Below are positions 9,191-17,689 of a DNA stretch of 39,838 nucleotides, piece by piece. Origin of the DNA: a virus; the IMG/VR virus record IMGVR_UViG_3300042388_000241, positions 1 to 39,838 of that record; one strand, written 5' to 3'. Position 1 is the stretch's first letter; each line of letters starts with the position of its first letter. The translations under genes were made by a program, and so were the position numbers. The notes below the pieces were generated by a model that worked only from the letters and a program-made list of their open reading frames with translations, did no database searches and was not told the DNA's origin.

Positions 9191-10531
9191 ATGGCGCCTG
9201 TAGACTTTGAGCTTAATGAGAACGACCCTGACTTTAAGCGGAAGCTCGCTGAAGCGCTTGCTGGCCGTCAGGCTATGGGCGTTTCTGACAACGGGAAAGG
9301 CGGCATTAACCCTGCTGAGGTTAACATGCCGATAATGAACCAGCAGCTTAACACGGCGCTGCAGGGCAGTGAGACGGACAAGCTGCAGGAGTTCGGGTTA
9401 TCAGCGCCTAATCCAATAAGTCCTTTGAGGGAGTCTAGCTACGAGGCTAAAGTCCAAGACATAGAGATGCAGAAAGAGTCTGCGCTGGACCGGTTGCAGT
9501 TTGAGCTGCAGAAAAAGCCTGAGATTTCCATGTCGCAAGGCATTGCGGCGGCGCTGCTTGCCACGATTCCAACGCTTGGCGGATACGCAATTGGGAAGGC
9601 TGTGGGGAGTCCTGAGATTCCCAAAGGAACGTATTTCCCCGGCATGTCAGGGGCTGACTTTAGAGAGACGTTTGGAGTGGGCGGCGATGCTGCGGCGGCT
9701 GAGGGCGCTGCGATTGGCGCTAAGGCTGCGGGTGGCTACCTTGATGCTGAGACCAAGCAGCAGCAAGAGATGCTTAAGAACTCGATGGAGTTTGATAAGA
9801 AACAGTTTGAGCGGCTGGAGAGCAAGGGGCTAAGCCTTGAGCAAGCGAGACTTGCGCAGGAAGCTCAAAATCAGCGGCAAAACGACCAACAAGAGTTTAT
9901 GAAGGAGGAGCGCCGGTTAACTAGAGAAGCGGCTATTGAGACTGCGAAGGCTAACAAGAAGGAAACAATAGAAGATTTAATGACCAAAGAACAGAAGCTA
10001 GGGAGAGCTGAGCAACTTTCGGGTAGAACCCCAGATGGGAAACGGCTCCCGTCAAATCTGGACGCGCAGGTAACTAAAGATGCTGCGCAAATGAAAGCTG
10101 CGACCGACTACGCTTATAATATTGCTGACAAACTTGAGGCGTCCAAGATGTCTTGGGCAGAAATGCAAGCGGCTAAGCTTGTAACAAAAGCAGATAGACT
10201 ATACATAGCGGCTTCTTTGGATAGGCTCACTGACTCTGAAGGAAGAAGGAAGTCTGGAGCTGTGATTCCTCCAGAAGAATTTGCGAAGATAAGAAGATTT
10301 ATAGCGGGAGATGATACTCTGACTCCTCAAGAGATTGCGGGATACCTTCGCAGCTATGCAGACGATACGATGAACTATAATCGCTCTTACGTTGAATTTG
10401 CGCAGGCTGCTGATAATCCAGAGGCGCTAGCTGAGCTAATGAAACCAAGACCTACGGCCCCTCCCCCTCCGCCAACTACGGATAGGCTTAAGGAGCTCCA
10501 AGACCTCGCTAATCGGGTAAAGGAACAATAA
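9191..10531 (+). CDS. Probable internal virion protein with long coiled coil
   Basis: The product has 446 residues. Residues about 115-180 hold a Gly/Ala-rich, moderately hydrophobic stretch that could insert in a membrane. They are followed by a long Gln/Glu/Lys/Arg helical region (about 190-275), strongly coiled-coil in character, and a Pro-rich segment near residue 420 (PTAPPPPPTT). An AAGGT site precedes the ATG and the next gene starts 1 base after the stop. Composition and location fit an ejected pilot protein. No enzymatic residues are identified. Confidence 0.78.
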   Translation: MAPVDFELNENDPDFKRKLAEALAGRQAMGVSDNGKGGINPAEVNMPIMNQQLNTALQGSETDKLQEFGLSAPNPISPLRESSYEAKVQDIEMQKESALDRLQFELQKKPEISMSQGIAAALLATIPTLGGYAIGKAVGSPEIPKGTYFPGMSGADFRETFGVGGDAAAAEGAAIGAKAAGGYLDAETKQQQEMLKNSMEFDKKQFERLESKGLSLEQARLAQEAQNQRQNDQQEFMKEERRLTREAAIETAKANKKETIEDLMTKEQKLGRAEQLSGRTPDGKRLPSNLDAQVTKDAAQMKAATDYAYNIADKLEASKMSWAEMQAAKLVTKADRLYIAASLDRLTDSEGRRKSGAVIPPEEFAKIRRFIAGDDTLTPQEIAGYLRSYADDTMNYNRSYVEFAQAADNPEALAELMKPRPTAPPPPPTTDRLKELQDLANRVKEQ

Positions 10532-10532
10532 A

Positions 10533-12944
10533 ATGGCGTTTACTGACGAAGAAGCCGCGTTTCTCCTTAAGCAGGGCCTAACTCCTGAGCAGGTCCTTGA
10601 GGCTGAGAAGCTGGACGCCGACAAGGGCGCCATGAAGGGCTATGTCGATGAGCTTGGCTTAGACACTGCCGCACGCAGCGTTATGGACGTTGCTGGAGGC
10701 ATTAAGGACGCCGGTGTTAAGTTTTTAACGCCTCCCCCCGGTGTTGATATAGGCTCTCCGATTAATGCAGCTAGGACCATAGGAGAGACTTTATTTGGCG
10801 GGGTAAAGACGCCCCTTGAGGCGGTTGATAGGGTAGGCGGTACTGCTGCTTCCATGATTCCCGGCGTTGGTAGAACTGGTTATGGGATGCTTAAGGACTA
10901 TGCTCTTGAGGGCATGCAGATTCCGGGAGCTCCTGAAGGCGTTGCGTATGAGCCAAAGTCTAGGCAGGAGTATGGCGGCCAGCTTGCGAGAAACAACATC
11001 GACGACTTGGTGGGCCTTGGCATAGGCGCTGGAGTAGCTGGCGCTGTCTCTGGGGTTGGTAGGCTCAAGGGCAACTGGCAGGCTAGGAGTGCGGCTAGGA
11101 CTGCAGCTATTAACGACCCTGCAAGTCAGGCGGCGGTAAGACTGGCTAGGGCGCAGGGTCTTATGGACTCCCCAACTGCTAGAGACTCTATTGCGGCAGG
11201 TCGCTTAACAGACCCAATTGTAACAGAAGGCGCTGATATCGCCGTTAACAAGGTTAAAGGCTATGGGCCTAAGACATCACTGCAAGGCGTTGTTACAGAC
11301 GACTTGCTTGCTGATTCGCTTGGAGCACCGGGTAACAACTCAGGGACTACTAGCGTAGCGGCTCGGCAGCTTAGCGAGGCAGGTCCTAGCGTTTTTAATA
11401 CCGGCATCTATCACACAGATACTAAGGCTCAGTTCGATCCATTCACTGGTAAGTTTGAAGGATTTGACGGTAACTTTAGTGTTGCTCCTAAGGCAAGACC
11501 TGCTGAGCTTGCAGATGTAATTGATAAGGCAGAGGTTGCTTCTGCTCAAATTGCAGCTGCTAGGCAACAAACTGTCACAGCCCTAGATAAGGCTCAGCAA
11601 CTATGGAATCAGAATCCTCCCGGCGGAGCTCAGAGGATTGCAGGGCTTACTTTTGAGAAAGACGTAAAGCCTCTTATTGGAGAGCTTGAGACTCTTATTG
11701 ATAAGAGAGCTAAGCATCCTGCCTCTCAGTCGATGGCAGAGGGGATGCAGAAAGCCATTACTGATATGCGCACTGCAATGCTCAGGCTTAAGACAAGCAC
11801 AGAGGCGCACCTTAAAGCTGGCGAAATCGGAGTAAGTGATGCTCTTGCCATTATTGAAGACTCGAACGCAGTAAGGCGCTCGATTGGGCAGTTCGATAGA
11901 AGGGCTCAGGCCAATGGCCTCACTGGTAATCACAATGACTTTGCTGGTAGGGCTGCAGAGCTCTATGGGCTTGGCGAGGTTCAGGCAGCGCTTCAATCAG
12001 CGCTAGAAGCTAAGGCTATTGAGATAACTAAGGCAGCTCCTGCTCTCATGACGCAGGCTCCTGAGGTTTCCTCCTTCTTGTCTCAAGTCGGGGAAAAGTC
12101 TCTTGCTACAATGAATGAGAAGTACGGAGCCTTTCAAACTCTAGCTGAGGCCGGGACTGAAAGGCTTGGGGTAATTGCTAGACAAAAGCTGCAAGCTAAC
12201 TCTAACTCGCTTGTTGGGACTGAGCAGACTAGAAACAACTTGCTTGAGAATCCAAGAGGCAACGCGTTCTCTGTAGTTGCCAATAAAATTGATGACAAGC
12301 TTGGAGTTAGTAGAAAGTTTAGTCCAGTAAGAACAGACAACGAGCAGCTTCGTCAGCGAAAAGCGCTGAGAATGCCTGACGAGGCCATCACTCAAGTCCT
12401 TGATGGGCTTTTGCTTAGAGAAAGGCCCGTTCCTATCCTCAGCAGGGACTTTGAGAAAGTCAGGATGAGCGCTGACTCCATGGCGGAGCTTAACAATAGA
12501 GCGGTTAAGATGGGGCTGCTGGCTAGTGGCGTTTTCTTCACGCTCTCTGAGCCTATGCAGAAAGAAGTGCATAAGCAGGTAGCGCTGATGGCGCCTCAAG
12601 CCATGGAGACAGTGCCCGGTGGCTTTAATGTGGTCAGCCAAGAGTTCATGGACGCAAACGAAAAGGAAGCTCACATCAAGGATGTGCAGGACCTCTCCTT
12701 AGAGCATCAGGCAAGGATTGTCCCTGCATCGTGGCAGAACAAGTTTGTGCCGCGTCCTGATAGGGCAAGCATGCCGGGGGTAAAAACCATGCGGCCTATT
12801 CCTAACCTGCAGCAGTTAAACGCTGACATGGCGCCTGCCTTAGATACCCCAGTCCCAAACCAAGACTCCTCTTACGACGGCGGGACTATGGGAATGCTTG
12901 AGGAGCTAACAAGGGCAAGGGACACCAATGCTAGATCCAGATGA
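10533..12944 (+). CDS. Large probable internal virion/ejection protein
   Basis: The product has 803 residues. The N-terminal 200 residues include Gly/Ala-rich hydrophobic stretches (about residues 100-120 and 155-185). The centre is helical with many Ala, Gln and Lys. An AAGGA site lies 9 bases before the ATG. It overlaps the lysozyme gene by 17 bases. Large helical proteins next to a lysozyme gene in podovirus-like genomes often form the ejected periplasmic conduit. That role is inferred here from size, composition and order. A lytic transglycosylase motif was looked for and not found. Confidence 0.8.
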   Translation: MAFTDEEAAFLLKQGLTPEQVLEAEKLDADKGAMKGYVDELGLDTAARSVMDVAGGIKDAGVKFLTPPPGVDIGSPINAARTIGETLFGGVKTPLEAVDRVGGTAASMIPGVGRTGYGMLKDYALEGMQIPGAPEGVAYEPKSRQEYGGQLARNNIDDLVGLGIGAGVAGAVSGVGRLKGNWQARSAARTAAINDPASQAAVRLARAQGLMDSPTARDSIAAGRLTDPIVTEGADIAVNKVKGYGPKTSLQGVVTDDLLADSLGAPGNNSGTTSVAARQLSEAGPSVFNTGIYHTDTKAQFDPFTGKFEGFDGNFSVAPKARPAELADVIDKAEVASAQIAAARQQTVTALDKAQQLWNQNPPGGAQRIAGLTFEKDVKPLIGELETLIDKRAKHPASQSMAEGMQKAITDMRTAMLRLKTSTEAHLKAGEIGVSDALAIIEDSNAVRRSIGQFDRRAQANGLTGNHNDFAGRAAELYGLGEVQAALQSALEAKAIEITKAAPALMTQAPEVSSFLSQVGEKSLATMNEKYGAFQTLAEAGTERLGVIARQKLQANSNSLVGTEQTRNNLLENPRGNAFSVVANKIDDKLGVSRKFSPVRTDNEQLRQRKALRMPDEAITQVLDGLLLRERPVPILSRDFEKVRMSADSMAELNNRAVKMGLLASGVFFTLSEPMQKEVHKQVALMAPQAMETVPGGFNVVSQEFMDANEKEAHIKDVQDLSLEHQARIVPASWQNKFVPRPDRASMPGVKTMRPIPNLQQLNADMAPALDTPVPNQDSSYDGGTMGMLEELTRARDTNARSR

Positions 12945-13428
12945 GACCGACGCCACTCTGATGAAGAAAGCAAAGTCCGTCCTGATTAGGGATGAGGGCA
13001 TTGCTTACTCTCCTTACAAGGATACCAAGGGGTACTGGACCATTGGGGTGGGGTACTTCATTGGCGTTGATTTAAGCTACCTAAAGCTATCTTGGGACGT
13101 GGTTCAGAAGATGCTTGAGGAGAAGATTGAAGAGTCTCTAAGGGACTTGCATCAAATTTTTGGGGGCTATTTTGATACAATTGGAGCGCCTCGACAGCTG
13201 GCTCTTTTATCTATGATATACTCCCTCGGGAAGTCCCGCTTTATGGGATTTTCTAAGATGATTATGGCCATTAAGGACCAGAACTGGGAGCTGGCAAGCT
13301 ATGAGTGCAAGCATAGCAAGTGGGCAAGCGACGTGGATCCAAAGGGGCTAGAGGGGAAGGGCAGAGACGATAGAGTGGCGTATATGCTTAGGACTGGCGA
13401 GTTACACCCGGAGTACCCAATCAAGTGA
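12928..13428 (+). CDS. T4-type lysozyme (GH24 muramidase)
   Basis: This 166-residue protein cleaves the glycosidic bonds of peptidoglycan. The T4-lysozyme catalytic triad is plainly spaced: Glu23, then 8 residues to Asp32, then 5 residues to Thr38, within RDEGIAYSPYKDTKGYWTIG (residues 21-40). The C-terminal half shows the usual helical lysozyme body, with Trp and aromatic residues near 120-135. There is no signal peptide or anchor, so it needs a holin for release, or is carried in the virion. It overlaps the large ejection-type gene by 17 bases and sits over 3 kb from the holin-like genes, which leaves both endolysin and virion-lysin roles open. Confidence 0.93.
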   Translation: MLDPDETDATLMKKAKSVLIRDEGIAYSPYKDTKGYWTIGVGYFIGVDLSYLKLSWDVVQKMLEEKIEESLRDLHQIFGGYFDTIGAPRQLALLSMIYSLGKSRFMGFSKMIMAIKDQNWELASYECKHSKWASDVDPKGLEGKGRDDRVAYMLRTGELHPEYPIK

Positions 13429-14615
13429 CGATTACTGGGTTTAAATCTACTGACATTGAAAGCCGCTCTAAGGTAGAGCCTGCTACTGTCACGAACTTTG
13501 GCTACAAGCGTCAGGGCCTTGATGTTAACGCCATGACGGGGCTCTTTCTCGTAACGGCTGCCACCTGTTCAGCTGAAACTACTTCCTCAGTTGCTGTTAT
13601 GTCTCCTGCCTCAACCGTGAGAGCGGGGGACGTATTAGACTTTAACGGAGTGCGCTCGGAAATTTCTCTTGTCTCTGGCACTTCTTACACCCTAGGGCGC
13701 TCTATTACGGGCCTTACTAACGGCTCCTCTGTTAACATCTACCGCCCTTCTTATCTCCTCGTAGATTCTACGGGCGCTGTTTCTGTCTCCGTTTCTGGAA
13801 CTCCCAACATAAATCTCGCGCAGGTGGGCGGCGTAGCCACGTCACTTGGTCAAAAGGCGGAAGCTTCAAGCATTCCTGTAGTGCTCGCGACTGAGCAGGA
13901 CACGGCCAAGGACGGCACCGAAACAAGCCAAGGGAAGTTCACGGGAATCGGTGTTCTTAAAGCTGCTCCTTTCGAGGGTAATCCTGCTTGGGCTGCTTGG
14001 CCCGCGTCGGAGGATGGTATCCCTTCAGCTGGTCTTTACGCATATAGCGAAACCTCCCAACTACAAACTCGCCTCAACTCGATAAGTACTTCGAGCACAG
14101 TAGCTAGCGGAGCAGGGCTTGCAGGTCTAGTAACAAGAAGTTTCGTTCAAGGGCCTAAGCTTGCAATCGGTGGCGACTCAATAGCGGCGCTTGTAACAGA
14201 GTCGGCACCATCCGCGACCGATCCGGCGTTACTGGTTAGGAACATCCCAAGCGGCACGCAGCCGGTATCAATTGCATCTCTTCCCGCACTAACCACCGGC
14301 TCTGCAATTGTTGGCCGAGTCGGTCACGATATTACCGGCATTGTAAGCGGGCGGAAAGTAGTTGTAACCGCAGGGACTCGGGAACGACTCGTAGCCTCAT
14401 CAACGCCATGCAAGAAGGTTGACATTGTGGCCGAGGTCGACAACACCGGCACAATCGTGGTCGGCGGCTCAGGCTGTATTGCAACGCTTGCCACTCGTGA
14501 AGGCATTCCGCTTTCTGCCGGGCAACCGTATAGTCTTGAGATCGACGACGCCAACGATATTTATCTTGACTCAACTGTTAGCGGGGACGGGGTAACCTTC
14601 GTCTATTACACATGA
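13425..14615 (+). CDS. Beta-rich virion surface/tail protein
   Basis: The product has 396 residues and starts at a GTG overlapping the lysozyme stop (GTGA). It is Thr/Ser/Gly/Val-rich. Residues about 145-155 contain a SIPVVLATEQ motif, a pattern common in phage tail-fibre and surface proteins. The last 90 residues look like a jelly-roll-type C-terminal domain (VVVTAGTRERLVAS near residue 310, ending VTFVYYT). Codons here use more C at third positions than in neighbouring tail genes, which may mark exchange of a surface module. Receptor binding or virion decoration is inferred. Confidence 0.72.
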   Translation: MTITGFKSTDIESRSKVEPATVTNFGYKRQGLDVNAMTGLFLVTAATCSAETTSSVAVMSPASTVRAGDVLDFNGVRSEISLVSGTSYTLGRSITGLTNGSSVNIYRPSYLLVDSTGAVSVSVSGTPNINLAQVGGVATSLGQKAEASSIPVVLATEQDTAKDGTETSQGKFTGIGVLKAAPFEGNPAWAAWPASEDGIPSAGLYAYSETSQLQTRLNSISTSSTVASGAGLAGLVTRSFVQGPKLAIGGDSIAALVTESAPSATDPALLVRNIPSGTQPVSIASLPALTTGSAIVGRVGHDITGIVSGRKVVVTAGTRERLVASSTPCKKVDIVAEVDNTGTIVVGGSGCIATLATREGIPLSAGQPYSLEIDDANDIYLDSTVSGDGVTFVYYT

Positions 14616-15037
14616 GCAGTAATTCAATCGGGTGGTTCCCCCGCGCATATGACTTTTCTGTCACGGTATCACAGTCATTGGCGGCAACCACGACTGTCCT
14701 TTACACCGTTGCAATCCCAATCTTTGCAAGCGCAGCTAATGGAGTCATTTCCAATGCTACGGCCATTGCGGGTTCAGCCGGGTATCAAGGGATACACTTC
14801 AAGGCTAGACCGACTTCATCAACCGGCAGGAGCGGCGGCATCTCGGTTGCTGGATACCCGTCAATCATGGACGACAGCCGAGCGTCCCTTAGCTCAGATA
14901 CAATTTTTGGTACCACAATTTATTTAATCAAAGCGTATATCGACAACGCTGCTGGTAATATTGTTTTTGAGTTCCGCAACTCGGCGGGAACTTCCGGAAC
15001 TCTCGCTTGCCGAATAATGGGGACGGCTTACCCATGA
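14612..15037 (+). CDS. Small beta-rich protein, possible tail or virion surface component
   Basis: The product has 141 residues and is coupled to the previous gene by an ATGA overlap and to the glycosyltransferase by another. The sequence alternates hydrophobic and Ser/Thr/Gly residues throughout and ends in a beta-like segment (NIVFEFRNSAGTSG near residue 115). It looks like a single small beta-sandwich. It shares the C-rich codon style of the preceding gene, so the two may have been acquired together. The function is unknown. Confidence 0.7.
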   Translation: MSSNSIGWFPRAYDFSVTVSQSLAATTTVLYTVAIPIFASAANGVISNATAIAGSAGYQGIHFKARPTSSTGRSGGISVAGYPSIMDDSRASLSSDTIFGTTIYLIKAYIDNAAGNIVFEFRNSAGTSGTLACRIMGTAYP

Positions 15038-16227
15038 CCAGAATACTGTCCCTTTGTGTTGAGTCTGACCGCATCCTTGGCGGCAGGGGAGAATGCGTCT
15101 TGCAGCTCAATAAGCGGTTCCGCCATGTGCATCATGTTTGTTCAGATTTAACTTGGGACCAGAATCCAACGTGGACTGTGACGGTACCTAAGAGCACGAC
15201 GGGCTATGAGTTTGCCCCCGGCTTTCCTACTAACTTGCTAGTCAACTCTGAAGCGTATCTCATCCACTGCCTTGATATTATCAAAAGGTGGAAACCTGAC
15301 GTGATTCACGCTCACGATTGGGACATGCAGATGATTGCGCGCAATCTTAGGCGCATAACCGGGATTCCGTGGGTTGCACACTTCCATCTTTTCCAACACG
15401 AAATGATGGCAGCGCAGAATAGGCCCGCGAATGACCAGACTTTAGTCCCCCCTACTTACGAGCAGATTGCACTCTTAGAGGCTGACCGAGTTATTTGCGT
15501 GTCTCGCTCAATGGCTACTTACGCCAAGATGCACATGGGAATAGAAAGGCCCATTGATGTTGTTTACAACGGCGTAGAAGCAGCAGCACAGGTTGAGTGG
15601 AAACCAGAGCGCAGCATTTTGTTCATGGGGCGCATAGACCCGCAGAAAGGCTGGGAGCATGTGGTTGAGATAGCAGAAAGGAACAGCTCGGTTAAAGTCT
15701 TTGTAGCTGGGCAGATTGCCGCGATCCCTCAAGAGGAAGCCGAGAAGACCGACGCAATGAAGCGCATACGCGCAGCCGAACTGCTTCCTAATTTTAGATA
15801 CCTTGGGCACGTGAAAAGGTCTTGGCGCGATAGCGCATACAAGAACGCAAGCTTTGTGGCCATGCCGAGCAATCAAGAGCCTTTTGGCATAGTGGCGCTC
15901 GAAGCTATGGCAAGGGGCATTCCTTTAATTACCACAAGAGTCGATGGGCTTGCTGAGTTCTGCGATGATTCCAATTCTTGGCTTTGCAGACATTCTGCTG
16001 ACTCAATTTTCGGTGCGATGTGGGAGGCGCTAAACGCCCCAGAAAAAACGCGCAAACGAATCGAGGGCGGCCTAGTCACCGCAAAGATATTTAGCTGGGA
16101 TAACTCAGCACGAGCAACGCTTAGAGTTTTAGAAGAGGCAAGTCATGGCAACGTTGGAACTGGACCAAGCGCAAGTGACGGAAGTGCGGATAGCAATGAT
16201 CAATGTTGTGGCGCTGCCCCGATCTGA
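15034..16227 (+). CDS. GT4-family glycosyltransferase
   Basis: The ATG at 15034 overlaps the upstream stop (ATGA). A TTG 27 bases earlier is not supported. The 397-residue product has the two-domain GT-B layout. HAHDWD lies at residues 92-97 in the N-terminal domain. GRIDPQKG (199-206) starts the C-terminal nucleotide-sugar domain. The retaining-enzyme E-x7-E pair is Glu282 and Glu290 in QEPFGIVALE, followed by AMARGIPLI. Such enzymes transfer a sugar from a nucleotide donor. The acceptor is not shown. Lying between surface-protein and lysis genes in the late block, it could glycosylate virion proteins or host envelope sugars. The last about 28 residues overlap the next gene and look like tail extension rather than fold. 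Confidence 0.92.
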   Translation: MTRILSLCVESDRILGGRGECVLQLNKRFRHVHHVCSDLTWDQNPTWTVTVPKSTTGYEFAPGFPTNLLVNSEAYLIHCLDIIKRWKPDVIHAHDWDMQMIARNLRRITGIPWVAHFHLFQHEMMAAQNRPANDQTLVPPTYEQIALLEADRVICVSRSMATYAKMHMGIERPIDVVYNGVEAAAQVEWKPERSILFMGRIDPQKGWEHVVEIAERNSSVKVFVAGQIAAIPQEEAEKTDAMKRIRAAELLPNFRYLGHVKRSWRDSAYKNASFVAMPSNQEPFGIVALEAMARGIPLITTRVDGLAEFCDDSNSWLCRHSADSIFGAMWEALNAPEKTRKRIEGGLVTAKIFSWDNSARATLRVLEEASHGNVGTGPSASDGSADSNDQCCGAAPI

Positions 16228-16429
16228 GTGGAGTCAAGAGGACGCGCACGCGCACATATGCCTAGCGTACGGCAACACCGTGGATGGTGCTTTCGTGCCT
16301 AGGTATTACGAGTCTCTTTACTTTAGAGGCGCAGAATTCGGGCAGTTCGTGGCAGCGCTCGGCGGCCTAGAGGCTCAAACGCTTGAGGCAGTGCAGCAAA
16401 TCAAGGGGCTTAGCGGTACGATTAAATAA
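16145..16429 (+). CDS. Small unknown protein overlapping the glycosyltransferase gene
   Basis: The product has 94 residues from an ATG preceded by GAGG. It overlaps the 3' end of the glycosyltransferase gene by 83 bases in another frame. The sequence is well mixed, with Trp, Tyr and Phe in an RYYESLYFRGAEF segment (residues about 53-65) and a helical C terminus, so it looks like a genuine small domain. It directly precedes the two probable membrane lysis proteins. The function is unknown. Confidence 0.72.
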   Translation: MATLELDQAQVTEVRIAMINVVALPRSEWSQEDAHAHICLAYGNTVDGAFVPRYYESLYFRGAEFGQFVAALGGLEAQTLEAVQQIKGLSGTIK

Positions 16430-16444
16430 GTGAAAAGGATGCTC

Positions 16445-16762
16445 ATGTCATCTAACAATGGGGAATCAGAATTCATTCGTGGTGAGCTGCGCCAGTTGAG
16501 GCAGGACCACGTAACGCTGGGCAAGATGTTTGATGAGCACAAAGAAGCTCGAACAGAAGACAATAAGGCGCTGATTGTTGCCATACATTCTCTCACGGCT
16601 ACTTGCGCTGACTTGTCTGGATATATTCGCAGCTTCAACATAAAATTGGACTCTGGGCTTGTTATGTATCAGAGGTTCTCTTTAGCTGCTTTAGGAATAG
16701 TGGGGGCTGTGTTTCTGGGCAAGGAAGCGATTTCCACGCTCAAGGCTTGGCTAGTCCCATAA
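16445..16762 (+). CDS. Small protein with C-terminal membrane segment, possible lysis protein
   Basis: I choose the ATG at 16445 because AAAAGGA (16433-16439) is 5 bases upstream. A GTG at 16430 is also possible. The product has 105 residues. Residues about 10-75 form a polar helix, and residues about 78-96 (FSLAALGIVGAVFLG) are hydrophobic, giving one membrane segment close to the C terminus. It sits 15 bases before the holin-like gene. Topology and place fit a lysis accessory protein or a pinholin-like protein. The family is not recognised. Confidence 0.72.
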   Translation: MSSNNGESEFIRGELRQLRQDHVTLGKMFDEHKEARTEDNKALIVAIHSLTATCADLSGYIRSFNIKLDSGLVMYQRFSLAALGIVGAVFLGKEAISTLKAWLVP

Positions 16763-16777
16763 ACAAAAAGGAACAAT

Positions 16778-16993
16778 ATGCTTAACGACTCAAAAGGCGC
16801 CCTTGCATCTCTTGGAGTTTGGGGTGGGGTTATCTCAGCCCTTCCTGCATTTGACGCTATCCTAGTTGCGCTGCGCATTTTCCCCTTCCCCGTTCTTGGG
16901 GAGCTTTCAAACCTGCTAGTCCCTGCCATCGGCGGCGTGATTGCCGTGATTGGCCGCGTTACTGCAGAGAAGAAGATTACTAAGCTGATTTAG
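16778..16993 (+). CDS. Holin-like small membrane protein
   Basis: The product has 71 residues, with AAGGA 6 bases before the ATG. There are two hydrophobic segments, about residues 8-35 and 45-61, separated by a short polar turn (GEL). The protein ends GVIAVIGRVTAEKKITKLI, a basic tail pattern often seen in small phage hydrophobic proteins annotated as holins. It is the last gene of the rightward block and overlaps the convergent leftward gene by 14 bases. Holin function (timed membrane permeabilisation for the lysozyme) is inferred. Confidence 0.68.
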   Translation: MLNDSKGALASLGVWGGVISALPAFDAILVALRIFPFPVLGELSNLLVPAIGGVIAVIGRVTAEKKITKLI

Positions 16994-17417
16994 CTTGGGA
17001 GAGAGAGGCTTGCTGTTTCTTTAGCAGGTTAAATCTAGTCACGCTGTTTAAGCGGTTTGACCTTCTGGGCCTCTCCTGCGTCTCTATTAACTGCCCTAGT
17101 CTGTCATGGGTATCAAACCTATTGCCTTCTCTTAGCTTTTCTTTAGGCAAAGAAGAGAGTAGTGCAAGGGTATCTCTTACTGCTCTAGGTTCCATGCTCA
17201 ATTGAATGCAGCACCAATGAAAGGAAAATGGGTGTTCCTTGTAGCAGAGAATCCAGTTCTTAGCGCTTTCTGTGTCGGACTTCTCGCAGGAGAGCTCTAG
17301 GTAATCTAGGATTGCTCTCTCTATGATTGCCACTAATAGAAACTTCTCTTCTAGGCAATCGTCGTAGGGGTCGTCTGGTTGTGGTTGATAATGCCTTAGG
17401 GAATCGGTCGTATTCAT
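16980..17417 (-). CDS. Conserved-looking unknown protein at the end of the leftward operon
   Basis: The product has 145 residues. The core (about residues 28-90) has AIIERAILDYL, then a Trp-containing helix (KNWILCY), then PFSFHWCCIQLSMEP and a helix ending in a Leu-rich segment. This pattern looks familiar from small phage proteins encoded near replication or transcription genes, but no function can be assigned. The C-terminal 40 residues are basic and probably bind nucleic acid or are disordered. It overlaps the upstream nuclease gene by 4 bases and the convergent holin-like gene by 14. Confidence 0.75.
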   Translation of the reverse strand: MNTTDSLRHYQPQPDDPYDDCLEEKFLLVAIIERAILDYLELSCEKSDTESAKNWILCYKEHPFSFHWCCIQLSMEPRAVRDTLALLSSLPKEKLREGNRFDTHDRLGQLIETQERPRRSNRLNSVTRFNLLKKQQASLSQAKSA

Positions 17418-17689
17418 TTGGTCTCAGTTGCCTCCAGTGCTTCTTTTAATGTCTCTACTACCGCTAAAGAACCTTTCCACTCGCTGTGGAACTTCTCTTG
17501 GTCGGGTGTAAGCTTCTTGCGCCTGCCTAGGACCTTCACCTCAACGAGGTAGTTCACCCCGCAAAAGCCCACAATAAGGTCGGGCACTCCTCCCCCTATC
17601 TGATGCAGGGTAACGACCGAACGACCCGCTGCTCTTAATCCCTCAACGATTTCAGGCTGATTGCCGTCTATTGCAGCGCGGATTCTCAC
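17414..17689 (-). CDS. VRR-NUC-like nuclease (PD-(D/E)XK fold)
   Basis: I choose the GTG at 17689 because GGAGGG lies 6 bases upstream. An earlier in-frame GTG at 17707 would add 6 residues. The 91-residue product has the small stand-alone VRR-NUC pattern: basic N terminus RIRAAIDGNQPEIV, then GGGVPDLIVG with Asp37, then LVEVK with Glu50 and Lys52, and a LTPDQEKFH helix. Asp37, Glu50 and Lys52 match the metal-binding PD-(D/E)XK triad. Relatives cut branched or structured DNA. A role in replication or recombination intermediates before packaging is inferred. Confidence 0.82.
   Translation of the reverse strand: MRIRAAIDGNQPEIVEGLRAAGRSVVTLHQIGGGVPDLIVGFCGVNYLVEVKVLGRRKKLTPDQEKFHSEWKGSLAVVETLKEALEATETK
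17420..17435 (-). repeat. 16-base repeat before a start codon (copy 1)
   Basis: The 16-mer GGAGGCAACTGAGACC (leftward strand) occurs here, just before the ATG at 17417, and again at 17953-17968 just before the ATG at 17952. It carries a ribosome-binding GGAGG in both places, 11-13 bases from the start. An identical 16-mer at two neighbouring gene starts suggests a duplicated translation-initiation segment. Confidence 0.7.
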
